From contig UCJH01000004.1 in the NCBI GenBank assembly GCA_900472785.1, forward strand, positions 111,314 through 157,090: a DNA stretch of 45,777 nucleotides, given 5' to 3'. A program made the position numbers and the translations under genes. The notes below the pieces were generated by a model, which was not told the origin of the DNA, made no database searches, and was given only the letters and a program-made list of their open reading frames with translations. This document shows positions 1-8,888 of the stretch, piece after piece (position 1 is the first letter of the stretch; every line of letters starts with the position of its first letter). The stretch comes from Hyphomicrobiales bacterium. GTDB lineage: Bacteria; Pseudomonadota; Alphaproteobacteria; Rhizobiales; Rhizobiaceae.

Positions 1-1340
1 TCGATCTTGAATTCCGCGGGATCGAGTTCGAGATCGATGTCGGACAGGTCGAGTTCGAAATTGTCCAGATCGAAATCCGGTTCTGCCTCAGCCTGGGTCG
101 ACGGCTGCAAAGCTGCCGCGGCAGCGGGCTCGGAAATCTCCGGAACGGTCCGGCTGTCTTCCTGCGGCAATGACACCGCAGCGGCCGGCGCGACCACCAA
201 TGGGGTGGCAAAGGCTTTCTGTACCGACGAGCCGGTCGAGGAGGCAATCGGCGTGGCTCGGCTGAACGTCGGCGTGAACGGATAGTTGTTCTTGCGAATC
301 GGTTCCGGCTGGCTCACCGAGACAGGCGTCGCTTTAAGCCCAGCCTTCTCGGGAACGGGAAAACGCTCGATATCAGCCAACAAGGCATCAATGCCATTCG
401 GATCATACGCCACCGCCGGCGTTTCAATCGCGGTATCTGCGGCGGGCTCCGGAATGTCCCAAGGCTCTACGGCAAAGGCTGGTTCCGCCGGCGCGGTATA
501 CGCCTCAACGCCAACAGGATGCTCATAGGGCTCTGCAGCGACTGGAACATCATCCTGGACAACCACCTGTTCGACGGCGGGCGCACTCTGCGTGGCAGGC
601 AGGTCTTCAAAGACAGAATTTGCTACCGGTTGTTCCGATGCTGGAGCATCCGCAATCTCGGCCGGAGCTTCATCGTATCCGATCGACAGCTCAAGCTCCC
701 GCTCAAGATCTGCGATAACGAACTCGCTCTCGTCCTGCTGGGGAATTTCAAGCACAGGTTCCGGCGGCCAATTGATTTCGGCTGGCTCGGCTTCGAAAAC
801 CGGTTCGTTACGCGTGACGATATCGAATGACGGTTCGTGGCTTTCATGACGGGCATCGGCATAGACCGAATAGTCGTTTTCAGCGGAATGGGCTTCTTCG
901 GCTATATGTTCATCGAGGGAAGACAAAGGCTCGATAACGTCAGCGAGAGGCTCGTCCTCTTCGGAAACAACCGGCGCTTCTTGAACGAGCTCGACGAGAT
1001 TCTGGTCGTCCGCCTCGGGAGCAGCATGCTCTTCCACGGGAGCGGCCTCGAAAACGGGCTCATCCGCCGGTTCGACCGGCAGAACGTCCGCGACATCGGC
1101 CGGCTCGACGCCAACTGCGGCAGGCGCGTCATAGAGATCGAATTCGCGCGACAGCTCGTCTTCGAGATTGAAGACCGGATCCCGACGCACCAGGAGCTGC
1201 TGCTTTTCGATCTCCTGCAACTGCTGGACAGCCGGACGATTGTCATAGCCGACAATGCGGGCGAGCTCGCTCAACGGATCGTCATCCGCCAAGAGGTCGA
1301 AATCTCCGGTCCCGCTTCGTGCGAATTGTTTGTCTGCCAT
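1..1340 (-). CDS. Acidic N-terminal part of a probable SPOR-domain cell-envelope protein (partial)
   Basis: An open frame runs from the ATG at 1340 to the window edge without a stop: 446 complete codons, 3' end missing. It begins MADKQFARSGTGDFDLLADD and soon becomes a long, low-complexity stretch very rich in Glu, Asp, Ala, Pro and Val, with repeated EPA/EPV-type segments and almost no Lys. This looks disordered. No membrane segment or catalytic motif lies in the visible part. In Rhizobiaceae the gene just downstream of argS is usually a SPOR-domain protein with such an acidic cytoplasmic N-terminus, one membrane helix and a C-terminal peptidoglycan-binding SPOR domain, followed by nagZ, scpAB and tatABC. 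That identity is inferred from position and composition because the SPOR domain itself is outside the window. It starts 62 bases after the argS stop and is probably co-transcribed with argS. Confidence 0.7.
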   Translation of the reverse strand, partial: MADKQFARSGTGDFDLLADDDPLSELARIVGYDNRPAVQQLQEIEKQQLLVRRDPVFNLEDELSREFDLYDAPAAVGVEPADVADVLPVEPADEPVFEAAPVEEHAAPEADDQNLVELVQEAPVVSEEDEPLADVIEPLSSLDEHIAEEAHSAENDYSVYADARHESHEPSFDIVTRNEPVFEAEPAEINWPPEPVLEIPQQDESEFVIADLERELELSIGYDEAPAEIADAPASEQPVANSVFEDLPATQSAPAVEQVVVQDDVPVAAEPYEHPVGVEAYTAPAEPAFAVEPWDIPEPAADTAIETPAVAYDPNGIDALLADIERFPVPEKAGLKATPVSVSQPEPIRKNNYPFTPTFSRATPIASSTGSSVQKAFATPLVVAPAAAVSLPQEDSRTVPEISEPAAAAALQPSTQAEAEPDFDLDNFELDLSDIDLELDPAEFKI

Positions 1341-1402
1341 GCGCTCCACTCACAAATACTAGCCAGTTCCTGCCAGTGCATTGTGGGGAAATGGTGACAA
1401 TA

Positions 1403-3163
1403 CTATCGCATTTCCTCCGGTGCGTCGGTACCTGTAATAGACAGGCCCGATCTTAAAACGGAGGCGACAGCACGCACCAGCCCAAGCCTGGCAATGGTCA
1501 ATTCTCTGTTTTTATCGTTAACAAACCGTAATTGTGGTGAATCTTTACCTTTATTCCAGTGTCCATGGAAGGCACTCGCCAGATCATACAGGTAAAAGGC
1601 GATCCGATGCGGCTCCTGCGACAGTGCGGCCGCCTCGATCACGCGGGGATATTCTGCAAGCTTGGCAACAAGCTGCAGTTCATTCGGGTCTTCGATATGC
1701 CCCGCGACAGAAGCGGCGAAGTCGATCGATTCGGCGTCGAAGTCGGGAAATGCCTCCTTCGCCTGCCGGAAGATCGACATGCAGCGCGCATGGGCATACT
1801 GTACGTAGAACACCGGATTGTCCTTCGACTGCTCGGTGACCTTGGCGAAATCGAAGTCCAGCGGTTCGGAATTCTTCCGGTAGATCATCATGAACCGGAC
1901 GGAATCGCGACCGACTTCTTCGACGACCTCCCGCAGCGTCACGAAATCACCGGAGCGCTTCGACATCTTCACAGGCTCGCCGTCGCGATAGAGCTTGACC
2001 AACTGGCACAAAAGCACGGTCAGTTTCGATGTGCCTCCCGAAACGGCACGGGCGACAGCTTCCAGCCGCTTGACATAACCGCCGTGATCGGCGCCCAGCA
2101 CATAGATCATCTCGTTGAAGCCGCGGTCGTACTTGTCCTTGAAATAGGCAACGTCGGCGGCAAAGTAAGTATAGGTACCGTCCGACTTGATCAGCGGCCG
2201 GTCGATGTCATCGCCGACCTCGGTCGAACGAAACAGGGTCTGCTCCCGGTCTTCCCAGTCTTCCGGAACCTGGCCCTTCGGCGGCGGCAGCGCACCCTTG
2301 TAGACATGCCCCTTGAACGTCAGGTCGTTGATCGCGTTGCGGATCGGCGCAGCACCATTAGCATGCAGAGTGCGCTCCGAATAAAATACCTCGTGGACGA
2401 CATTGAGTGCCGCCAGATCCTCGCGGATCATCGCCATCATCGCATCAATGGCCCGATCCTTGACGATCGGCAGCCAGTTGTCCTCCGGCATCAGCCGCAA
2501 GCTCGAGCCGTATTCGGCGACCAGCGCCTCTCCCACCGGAACGAGATAGTCGCCGGGATAGAGGCCGGCCGGAATCTCACCGATCTTTTCGCCCAGCGCC
2601 TCGCGATACCGCAGGAAAGCCGACCGCGCCAGAACGTCGATCTGGGAACCGGCATCGTTGATGTAATACTCCTTGGACACCTCATAGCCGGCGAACGCCA
2701 GCAGATTGGCCAAAGTATCGCCGACGACAGCGCCACGGCAGTGGCCGACATGCATCGGCCCCGTCGGATTGGCCGAGACATACTCGACGTTGACCTTCCG
2801 CCCGATGCCGGCCTGGCTTCGACCATAGTCCGTTCCGGAGGCGATCATCACAGCCAGCAGCTTTTGCCAATAGGCCACGGACAGCCGGACGTTGATGAAG
2901 CCCGGTCCAGCCACGGAAACATCGGCGACTTCCGGGTCGTCCTTCAGTTTTGCAACAATCTGCTCGGCAAGCGCCCGCGGGTTTGTTCCCAGCGGCTTGG
3001 CCAGAACCATGGCCGCATTGGTCGCGACATCGCCATGGCTCGGATCGCGCGGCGGCTCTACGCTGACACGATCGAAATCGATACTGGAGCGATTTTCCCG
3101 AACGATCTCAATCGTTTCCAAAATATTCTTAATTCTTGAATCGAAATCGGTGAAAAGATTCAT
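1403..3163 (-). CDS. argS: Arginyl-tRNA synthetase
   Basis: Charges tRNA-Arg with arginine in the cytosol (class Ia aminoacyl-tRNA synthetase). The 586-residue product has an N-terminal Arg-tRNA synthetase domain, then the HIGH-type motif in [13 protein letters not shown], the catalytic Rossmann fold, a KMSKS-type motif in [12 protein letters not shown], and a C-terminal DALR anticodon-binding domain. Length is normal for the family. I chose the ATG at 3163 (MNLFTDF) because rhizobial ArgS proteins begin this way. An in-frame ATG at 3172 and one at 3190 lie upstream, and the GGAAAAGAG sequence before the start could serve 3163 or 3172. It follows dgt on the same strand after a 92-base gap and precedes the acidic SPOR-type gene. 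Confidence 0.97.
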   Translation of the reverse strand: MNLFTDFDSRIKNILETIEIVRENRSSIDFDRVSVEPPRDPSHGDVATNAAMVLAKPLGTNPRALAEQIVAKLKDDPEVADVSVAGPGFINVRLSVAYWQKLLAVMIASGTDYGRSQAGIGRKVNVEYVSANPTGPMHVGHCRGAVVGDTLANLLAFAGYEVSKEYYINDAGSQIDVLARSAFLRYREALGEKIGEIPAGLYPGDYLVPVGEALVAEYGSSLRLMPEDNWLPIVKDRAIDAMMAMIREDLAALNVVHEVFYSERTLHANGAAPIRNAINDLTFKGHVYKGALPPPKGQVPEDWEDREQTLFRSTEVGDDIDRPLIKSDGTYTYFAADVAYFKDKYDRGFNEMIYVLGADHGGYVKRLEAVARAVSGGTSKLTVLLCQLVKLYRDGEPVKMSKRSGDFVTLREVVEEVGRDSVRFMMIYRKNSEPLDFDFAKVTEQSKDNPVFYVQYAHARCMSIFRQAKEAFPDFDAESIDFAASVAGHIEDPNELQLVAKLAEYPRVIEAAALSQEPHRIAFYLYDLASAFHGHWNKGKDSPQLRFVNDKNRELTIARLGLVRAVASVLRSGLSITGTDAPEEMR

Positions 3164-3179
3164 GTCATCCATCCGCTCT

Positions 3180-3199
3180 TTTCCGGCCACAACCGGAAA
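3180..3199 (-). promoter_or_regulatory. Hairpin covering the argS ribosome-binding site
   Basis: The inverted repeat TTTCCGG-N6-CCGGAAA lies in the dgt-argS gap. On the argS strand its right arm runs into GGAAAAGAG, the best Shine-Dalgarno candidate for argS, so the folded RNA would partly hide that site. The seven pairs are seen directly; a control role is inference. Confidence 0.35.
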
Positions 3200-3255
3200 T
3201 CCGCGTCAATTGTCCAAAATTCAGATTGCGCATCGGATGCGCGTTCGGCGGGTGA

Positions 3256-4473
3256 CTAGCGCAATTCCGGAGTATGGTCAAACAATCGCCTATGGGTTGC
3301 GATCGCGTAGGTATCGGTCATTCCGGCAAGATAATCGCCGACGTGTCGCGCCTTTGCCGCTTCCGCCATGCCGGCAATCTGGTCGATCCAGTAGTGGTTC
3401 TGCATCTGCAGGGGATTGGCCATGAAAGCCTTGTAGAGGTCGACGACGATCGAGGCTGCGTTTTCCCTCACGCGCATGACTTCGGGATGGCGGTAGATCC
3501 GCTTCATCAGCATGGCCTTGATATCCCGATCGGTCACGAACATCTGGTCGGAAAATGTCGCGATCACCTGCCCGGCCTTGCGAACATCGACAACGCTTTC
3601 GGGACGAACATCCTTAAGCCGCGTCTGGGCGACGGTAATGACATCCTCGACCATGGCCGTGATCTGCCGGCGCATGATCTCGTGCGTAAATCGGCTGCTT
3701 TCGAGATTGGGGTAACGATCGCGGACCTCGCGCATGAGTCCGGCCAGAAACGGGATGTCCTCCAGCATGTCGAAGGTCAGGTAGCCGGAGCGCAGACCAT
3801 CATCGATGTCGTGGGTGTTATAGGCAATATCGTCGGCGATCGCGGCAACTTGCGCCTCCAGGCTGGCAAAGCTTGCAATCTCCAGATCGTGAAGCGCGCA
3901 ATAGTCGAGGATAGGCTGGGGCACCGGGCCATGCGTGCCCTGCCCGGCTACGTCCATCAGCGGCCCGTTGTGCTTGACGAGGCCTTCCAGACTTTCCCAG
4001 GTGAGATTGAGCCCGTCAAATTCGGCATAGCGCCGTTCGAGCTTGGTCACGATCCGCAGCGACTGGGCGTTGTGATCGAAGCCGCCATAGGGCTTGAGCA
4101 TGTCGTGCAGCGCATCCTCGCCGGTATGGCCGAAGGGCGTGTGGCCGAAATCATGGACGAGCGCGACACCCTCGGCGAGATCCTCATCGAGCTTCAACGC
4201 CCGGGCCAAAGCCCGCGCGATCTGCGCCACCTCGATCGTATGCGTCAGCCGCGTGCGATAATGATCGCCGTCGGCGGCGATGAAAACCTGGGTCTTATGC
4301 TTGAGCCGACGGAAAGCGGTGGTGTGGACGATGCGGTCGCGGTCTCGCTGAAAATCCGATCGCGTTGCGCTCGAGGTCTCCGGATAGAGCCGCCCACGAC
4401 TTTTCCAGGGATCGGAAGCGAAAATCGCGCGATCACCAGAGCCGAAACCTAGCGCATGTCTGTCCAAAGTCAT
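3256..4473 (-). CDS. dgt: Deoxyguanosinetriphosphate triphosphohydrolase-like protein
   Basis: HD-domain phosphohydrolase of the type-2 dGTPase-like family, which cleaves dNTPs to deoxynucleoside and triphosphate; the true substrate range of the rhizobial members is uncertain. The protein has 405 residues, the family's usual length. Metal-binding HD residues are visible in [18 protein letters not shown] followed by [18 protein letters not shown], preceded by the typical [20 protein letters not shown] block. Start: the ATG at 4473 ([11 protein letters not shown]) matches homologues and has AAGGTGGGAA in front of it. An in-frame ATG at 4602 would add 43 residues unlike the family. Divergent from erpA across about 200 bases; argS follows on the same strand. 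A short hairpin, GCGCAT-CGG-ATGCGC at 3228-3242, lies just after the stop and is at best a weak terminator. Confidence 0.95.
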   Translation of the reverse strand: MTLDRHALGFGSGDRAIFASDPWKSRGRLYPETSSATRSDFQRDRDRIVHTTAFRRLKHKTQVFIAADGDHYRTRLTHTIEVAQIARALARALKLDEDLAEGVALVHDFGHTPFGHTGEDALHDMLKPYGGFDHNAQSLRIVTKLERRYAEFDGLNLTWESLEGLVKHNGPLMDVAGQGTHGPVPQPILDYCALHDLEIASFASLEAQVAAIADDIAYNTHDIDDGLRSGYLTFDMLEDIPFLAGLMREVRDRYPNLESSRFTHEIMRRQITAMVEDVITVAQTRLKDVRPESVVDVRKAGQVIATFSDQMFVTDRDIKAMLMKRIYRHPEVMRVRENAASIVVDLYKAFMANPLQMQNHYWIDQIAGMAEAAKARHVGDYLAGMTDTYAIATHRRLFDHTPELR

Positions 4474-4561
4474 TTCCCACCTTGCATCCCATTGACGGAC
4501 CTTTAAAGCCTTCATACCTATAGTGCGATTTGCAGGAAAGCGGCGACTGTCTGCATTTTTC

Positions 4562-4590
4562 TTGCGATGCAAATGCGGGTTTTCTGGTAT
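4562..4590 (+). promoter_or_regulatory. Possible erpA promoter
   Basis: TTGCGA, 17 bases, TGGTAT, about 85 bases before the erpA start. The spacing fits a housekeeping sigma-70-type promoter but the -10 is weak. Called by eye. Confidence 0.28.
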
Positions 4591-4676
4591 TTTTCGTCGC
4601 AAATGCCAGTTTAAGCGCAGAACGCAGCGATATTATCCTCAATCTCTCCGGATCTTGACCCCGGCAGGAGGTCCAA

Positions 4677-5009
4677 ATGACAGCAGAAACAGTAACCCTC
4701 TCCGATTCGGCGGCCAAGCGGATTGCCGCTATCCTCAAGACCGATGTTGAAAAGAACGCCATGCGCGTCTCCGTCGAAGGCGGCGGCTGTTCTGGCTTTT
4801 CCTACAAGTTCGATCTCGTCGATGGCCAGCAGGACGACGACCTCATCCTTGAGAAGGGCGATGCGAAAGTGCTGATCGACAGCCTTTCGCTCGTCTATAT
4901 GGGCGGCTCGGAAATCGACTTCGTCGATAATCTTCTCGGCCAGTCGTTCCAGATCAAGAATCCGAATGCCGTTGCCAGCTGCGGCTGCGGAACCAGTTTT
5001 TCGGTCTGA
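4677..5009 (+). CDS. erpA: A-type iron-sulfur carrier (HesB/IscA/ErpA family)
   Basis: Small cytosolic protein that binds an Fe-S cluster or iron and passes it to apo-enzymes. The 110-residue product carries the three conserved cysteines of the A-type carriers: Cys38 in GGGCSGFSYKF and Cys102/Cys104 in the C-terminal SCGCGTSFSV. The family is clear, but whether ErpA, IscA or SufA is the best name cannot be settled from sequence alone; the gene stands alone here, away from suf/isc genes, which favours ErpA. A strong ribosome-binding site AGGAGGT lies 4 bases before the ATG. It is divergent from dgt and converges on cls, with only 22 bases between the two stop codons and no clear terminator in that gap. 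Confidence 0.93.
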   Translation: MTAETVTLSDSAAKRIAAILKTDVEKNAMRVSVEGGGCSGFSYKFDLVDGQQDDDLILEKGDAKVLIDSLSLVYMGGSEIDFVDNLLGQSFQIKNPNAVASCGCGTSFSV

Positions 5010-5031
5010 ATACGGAACTTCGGCTGTTTGC

Positions 5032-6492
5032 CTAGAGATAGGGCGAACCGAGCCAGAAAATCTTATTGATCAAACGCTTGAGGAACGGCTGCGCGCGCAG
5101 ATCCGTGAGCGTGACCGCCTGCGCCGTTGCAAGGATCGCATCGATCCTGGCGTCGAGCCCATCGGCAAAGGCAGTGTCCACGATCTCAACATCGATTTCG
5201 AAATTCAAGCGCAGCGAGCGCGGATCGAGATTGGATGACCCGACATAACTCCAGCGCTCGTCCACCGTCAGAAGCTTGGAATGGTTGAAGGCGCCGACCG
5301 AGCGCCAGATACGGCAATTTCCCTTCAGCAATTGGTCGAACTGCGCCGTCATCGCCCGATCGACGAGGAGAAGGTTGTTGACCGAGGGTACGATGATATC
5401 GACCTGGACGCCGCGCATCGCAGCCGTCACCAGCGCGCTGATCAGTTCGCGATCCGGCAAAAAATAGGGCGACATGATGCGGATCGACTTCCGGGCGATC
5501 GAAAAGGCGCCCACCAGCATCTTGTGATTGGCCTCGTTGGTGCGGTCTGGACCCGTCGGAACAACGCGCATGAGCACCGATGCCTTGCGGCATTCGCTCG
5601 GCGTGACCACCTGCCATGCCTGCCCGTCCAGCATTTCGCGGGAAACGAACTGCCAGTCTTCCGAAGCGACCTGCAGCAGATCGGCGACCACCGGGCCGGA
5701 GAGCTTGAAATGCGTATCAAGCGACTGGGCAGCACCGGCATTTTCCAAGGTGAAACCGGCGCGGATGTTCATACCGCCGGTGAAAGCGATGGCACCATCG
5801 ACGACGAGGATCTTGCGATGGGTGCGCAGGTTCGCATAGGGCAATCGCAAGCCCATGATGATATTGCCGTTGAAAACCCGCACGGGAACGCCGGCTTGCT
5901 TGAGATAGCCGACAATGCTCGGCACGGAGTAGCGGGCGCCGACGGCATCGATCAGCACGCGGACCTCGACGCCACGCTTGACCGCTGCGATCAGCGCATC
6001 GGCGAAACGCAACCCGATTACATCACGGTCAAAAATATAGGTTTCCAGCAGGATGCTGCGTTTGGCCTCGGCGATCGTTTTCAACATGGCGGCATAGGCG
6101 GCATCGCCCCCCTCCAGCATAAAGATGCTGTTGCCGGCGCTCATCCTGTGGCGACAGACACGATCGCCGAGCATCTTCATCGATGCAAAGCGTTGTCCGA
6201 AGCGATCGGAGACCATGGCGCCCGAAACATCGAACCGGCCGAACTGATCCGGACCGCGTTCGCGCAAAAGCGAGCGCTGCATTCCGATCGACGAGCGCCG
6301 GATTCGATTGATGCCGGCGACGCCGTAGATCAACGCGCCGACAACCGGCGACAGCACGATGATGCCGACCCAGCCGATGGCCGAACGAACGTCATCCTTC
6401 GTCATCGTCGCATGAATGGCCGCGGGAACGCCGAGCAAAACCGAAAGAACCGCCAGAATATGCGGCCAATAGCCCATGAAGATCTCGATCAT
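5032..6492 (-). CDS. cls: Cardiolipin synthase (phospholipase D superfamily)
   Basis: Makes cardiolipin at the inner membrane by transferring a phosphatidyl group between two phosphatidylglycerol molecules. The 486-residue protein has two N-terminal transmembrane segments (about residues 7-28 and 38-60), then two PLD domains, each with an HKD motif: THRKILVVDGAIAFTGGMN near residue 225 and FNHSKLLTVDERWSYVGSSN near residue 400. Length and layout match bacterial ClsA-type enzymes. The ATG at 6492 gives a normal N-terminus (MIEIFMGYWPHILAVLSVLL); an internal ATG five codons on is possible. It lies between convergent erpA and divergent xthA and is probably a single-gene unit. Confidence 0.94.
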   Translation of the reverse strand: MIEIFMGYWPHILAVLSVLLGVPAAIHATMTKDDVRSAIGWVGIIVLSPVVGALIYGVAGINRIRRSSIGMQRSLLRERGPDQFGRFDVSGAMVSDRFGQRFASMKMLGDRVCRHRMSAGNSIFMLEGGDAAYAAMLKTIAEAKRSILLETYIFDRDVIGLRFADALIAAVKRGVEVRVLIDAVGARYSVPSIVGYLKQAGVPVRVFNGNIIMGLRLPYANLRTHRKILVVDGAIAFTGGMNIRAGFTLENAGAAQSLDTHFKLSGPVVADLLQVASEDWQFVSREMLDGQAWQVVTPSECRKASVLMRVVPTGPDRTNEANHKMLVGAFSIARKSIRIMSPYFLPDRELISALVTAAMRGVQVDIIVPSVNNLLLVDRAMTAQFDQLLKGNCRIWRSVGAFNHSKLLTVDERWSYVGSSNLDPRSLRLNFEIDVEIVDTAFADGLDARIDAILATAQAVTLTDLRAQPFLKRLINKIFWLGSPYL

Positions 6493-6599
6493 GGCATGAC
6501 TATAGGGCGATGCTGATGGGAATCAAACCGCGGAACCGCCGTATCGAGCATCTCACCGATAAGTTCCGGGGACGGTCTTCGCTTGCAGCTTGGCGGAAA

Positions 6600-6627
6600 T
6601 TGTCAAAGGGACATGCTGGTGTTAGAG
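6600..6627 (+). promoter_or_regulatory. Possible xthA promoter
   Basis: TTGTCA, 16 bases, TTAGAG, ending about 40 bases before the chosen xthA start. The position also argues against an in-frame upstream ATG at 6583, which would lie before the transcript starts. Called by eye. Confidence 0.35.
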
Positions 6628-6669
6628 CGGAGGGTGAAAGGCTTATGCCGCTCGGAAAAGGGACGTCAG

Positions 6670-7455
6670 ATGAAGATTGCCACGTGGAATATCAACGGCG
6701 TCAAGGCCCGCATCGACACCCTGCTTTCCTGGCTGAAGGAATCGAACCCGGACATCGTCTGCCTTCAGGAAATCAAGTCGGTCGACGAAGGCTTTCTGCG
6801 CACCGATATCGAGGCGCTGGGCTACCATGTGGAGACGCATGGCCAGAAGGGCTTCAACGGCGTCGCGATTCTGTCGAAAATCCGCCCGGACGAGATCAAT
6901 CGCGGCCTGCCCGGCGACGACGCCGACGAGCAGTCGCGGTTCATGGAAGCCGTGTTTTCCGTCAATGGCGGCGTACTGCGGGTCTGCTCGATCTACCTGC
7001 CGAACGGCAACCCGGTCGATACGGAGAAATATCCCTACAAGCTGTCCTGGATGGAACGGCTTCATGCCTTTGCCGAGGGCAGGCTTGCGCTGGAGGAGCC
7101 GCTGATCCTTGCCGGCGACTACAACGTCATCCCGCAGCCGCACGACTGCTGGGACGTCAAGGTCTGGCAGAACGATGCGCTCTATCTGCCGCAGACGCGA
7201 CAGGCTTTCCGCCGACTGCAGAATCTCGGTTTCACGGATGCGATCCGCACAACCTCCGACGGGCAAAACTATACGTTCTGGGATTATCAGGCCGGGTGCT
7301 GGCCGAAGAATTTCGGAATCCGCATCGATCACCTGATGCTATCGCCGGAAGCCGCGGACCGGCTGGTGTCTACGGGGATCGAAAAACATGTGCGCGGCTG
7401 GGAGAAGCCATCCGACCACGTTCCCGTGGCGGCCGAATTCGCGTTCGCCGTCTGA
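6670..7455 (+). CDS. xthA: Exodeoxyribonuclease III / AP endonuclease
   Basis: Base-excision repair enzyme that cuts DNA at abasic sites and trims 3' ends. The 261-residue protein shows the whole endonuclease/exonuclease/phosphatase fold signature: KIATWNINGVKARI at the N-terminus, CLQEIK (metal-binding Glu), YLPNGNP, LAGDYNVIP, FWDYQAGCW, IRIDHLMLS and the C-terminal SDHVPVAAEF with the catalytic Asp-His. Start: the ATG at 6670 gives the canonical MKIATWN; an in-frame ATG at 6583 would add 29 residues unlike the family. Divergent from cls, and convergent with exoR after a 21-base gap that holds no obvious terminator. Confidence 0.96.
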   Translation: MKIATWNINGVKARIDTLLSWLKESNPDIVCLQEIKSVDEGFLRTDIEALGYHVETHGQKGFNGVAILSKIRPDEINRGLPGDDADEQSRFMEAVFSVNGGVLRVCSIYLPNGNPVDTEKYPYKLSWMERLHAFAEGRLALEEPLILAGDYNVIPQPHDCWDVKVWQNDALYLPQTRQAFRRLQNLGFTDAIRTTSDGQNYTFWDYQAGCWPKNFGIRIDHLMLSPEAADRLVSTGIEKHVRGWEKPSDHVPVAAEFAFAV

Positions 7456-7476
7456 GGCGGCGCACCGATCGCAGGA

Positions 7477-8283
7477 TTAGTCGGCATCACCATCAAGATG
7501 GATCTTGCGTGACATGGCAATCGCCACGCGACGATCGTCCTCGCTGGCCAGTGAGAACGCCTGTTCCTGCATCGACTGCAACCACGGCCGGTCCTTCGGC
7601 GTACACTGGTCGAGCGCTGCCGTCATGTAGGCGAGGCCCCTCGCCGTCTGGCCTTCCTGGAAGATGACGTCGCCAAAAACGCCCATGGCACCGGCATGGC
7701 CGTTCTTGCGGGCGCGGTTGAGCCATTTCTTGGCCTGCTGGACATTGACGCTGCCGCCATCGCCGGAGAGCAGCATACGCGCCAGCTGGAACTGCGCCTC
7801 GGCAACGCCGAATGTCGATGCCGCCTGGAAATAAAGCTGGCGTGCCTGGCTGAGGTCGGTGCGGACCGGGCTGTTGGGAATACCGCGGCGATAGTAATTG
7901 GCAAGCGAGATCAAAGCATTGACGAAATAGCCGGTATCTTCCGAGCCCGGCTCTACGCCCTGCTGGGCAATCTCGCTGTAAATCTTGAACGCTTCCATGT
8001 CGTCTTCGGCAACGCCGTCGCCATAGGCATACATGTTTGCCAGCGCCCAGCGGGAACCGGTATGGCCTTTTTCGGCTGCATAGCGATAGGCTTCGACAGC
8101 CTCTTCCTTGCGACCTTTCTTGTAGGCGGAAAACCCGAACTTGAAGAGCGCGAACGGACCGGACTCCTTGTTGACCCCGGCATTCGGATCAAATGCCGTC
8201 GCCACATTGGCAATGCCCGTGCATAGCACCAGCGAAACGCCGAGCACGGCAACCTTGAGCGACCTATATCCACCTATCAGCAT
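7477..8283 (-). CDS. exoR: Periplasmic Sel1-repeat regulator ExoR
   Basis: A 268-residue exported protein made of TPR/Sel1-like repeats. A signal peptide is visible (SLKVAVLGVSLVLCTGIANV, then ATAFDPNAGV), followed by repeats such as AEKGHTGSRWALANMYAYGD, AEAQFQLARMLLSGDGGS and GHAGAMGVFGDVIFQEGQTA. Length, signal peptide and repeat layout match ExoR of Sinorhizobium and Agrobacterium, which binds the sensor kinase ExoS/ChvG in the periplasm and keeps the ChvI response regulator inactive. Its proteolysis under acid or host conditions raises succinoglycan synthesis and represses motility. The position beside cls and xthA agrees with what I recall of the S. meliloti exoR locus. The ribosome-binding site (GGAAGAAACAG) is weak and rather far from the ATG. 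An unassigned 130-codon reading frame overlaps the start (see findings). Confidence 0.87.
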   Translation of the reverse strand: MLIGGYRSLKVAVLGVSLVLCTGIANVATAFDPNAGVNKESGPFALFKFGFSAYKKGRKEEAVEAYRYAAEKGHTGSRWALANMYAYGDGVAEDDMEAFKIYSEIAQQGVEPGSEDTGYFVNALISLANYYRRGIPNSPVRTDLSQARQLYFQAASTFGVAEAQFQLARMLLSGDGGSVNVQQAKKWLNRARKNGHAGAMGVFGDVIFQEGQTARGLAYMTAALDQCTPKDRPWLQSMQEQAFSLASEDDRRVAIAMSRKIHLDGDAD

Positions 8284-8842
8284 GGCAGTCTGTTTCTTCC
8301 ATTCCGCTCGATCGCCCGGACGACGACATGGTCACCGGTCATTCCAATTCTTCTGGTCGGCCCAATTCTTCTAGTAGGCTTGGTGGGTCTTGCCCTCAAA
8401 CCTTCGCCGTGCATGCCAGCGTTCGAAAAACCGACAGACACAGCACTCTCACGAGGGCATCGACCGTAGGGGGACTTTCCGGCAAGACTGCGGCCTTGCA
8501 TCAACCATGCCCGCCGGGAATACGATCCATCATCGCTGGACAGCCTTTCAGAGCCATCCGCGAATGCTGTAACGCCATGTATAGCGAGGAGTTTTTCGAA
8601 ACCGCGATCAGTCATTTCACCCCAAACGCCGCATGCTCTGAACTGGGTTGCACGTTTGCCTGCGGTCATCAGGTGCTCTCTGTTTGTGGCGGGAAATGGA
8701 CATAATCCGCCTTGCTCCGGTCATAGCAAACTATAGAAAGAAATGTGTTGCTGAATCGTCACAATTTGCAGAACAAGCGATGAAAAGGCCAAGTTGGCAT
8801 TCATACTTTATTGAGAAACCGGGCACGGAGACTAGGCGTAAA
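8284..8842. other. Long non-coding stretch upstream of exoR
   Basis: About 560 bases without a convincing gene. Apart from the 18-bp tandem repeat it holds a 130-codon minus-strand frame ending inside the exoR start (unsupported by composition) and an AT-richer patch near 8720-8815 where an exoR promoter could lie. I found no convincing -35/-10 pair, tRNA or small-RNA terminator. Confidence 0.6.
8343..8378. repeat. 18-bp tandem direct repeat before exoR
   Basis: Two adjacent 18-base units, each with CCAATTCTTCT at its core, agree at 15 of 18 positions. They lie 60-95 bases upstream of the exoR start. They could be a response-regulator site or part of the leader RNA; neither is shown. Confidence 0.7.
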
Positions 8843-8868
8843 AAAACCCGGCACAAAGGCCGGGTTTT
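8843..8868 (-). terminator. Rho-independent terminator of the FadL-type porin gene
   Basis: Perfect 10-bp stem AAAACCCGGC / GCCGGGTTTT with a 6-base loop. On the minus strand it is followed by a run of seven T, starting about 20 bases after the porin stop codon. Confidence 0.9.
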
Positions 8869-8888
8869 CGATTGGACAAGAGCAACAA

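Noticed and set aside
1559-3139. A 526-codon plus-strand frame opposite argS
   Set aside because: Mirror of the argS codon structure; no independent support.
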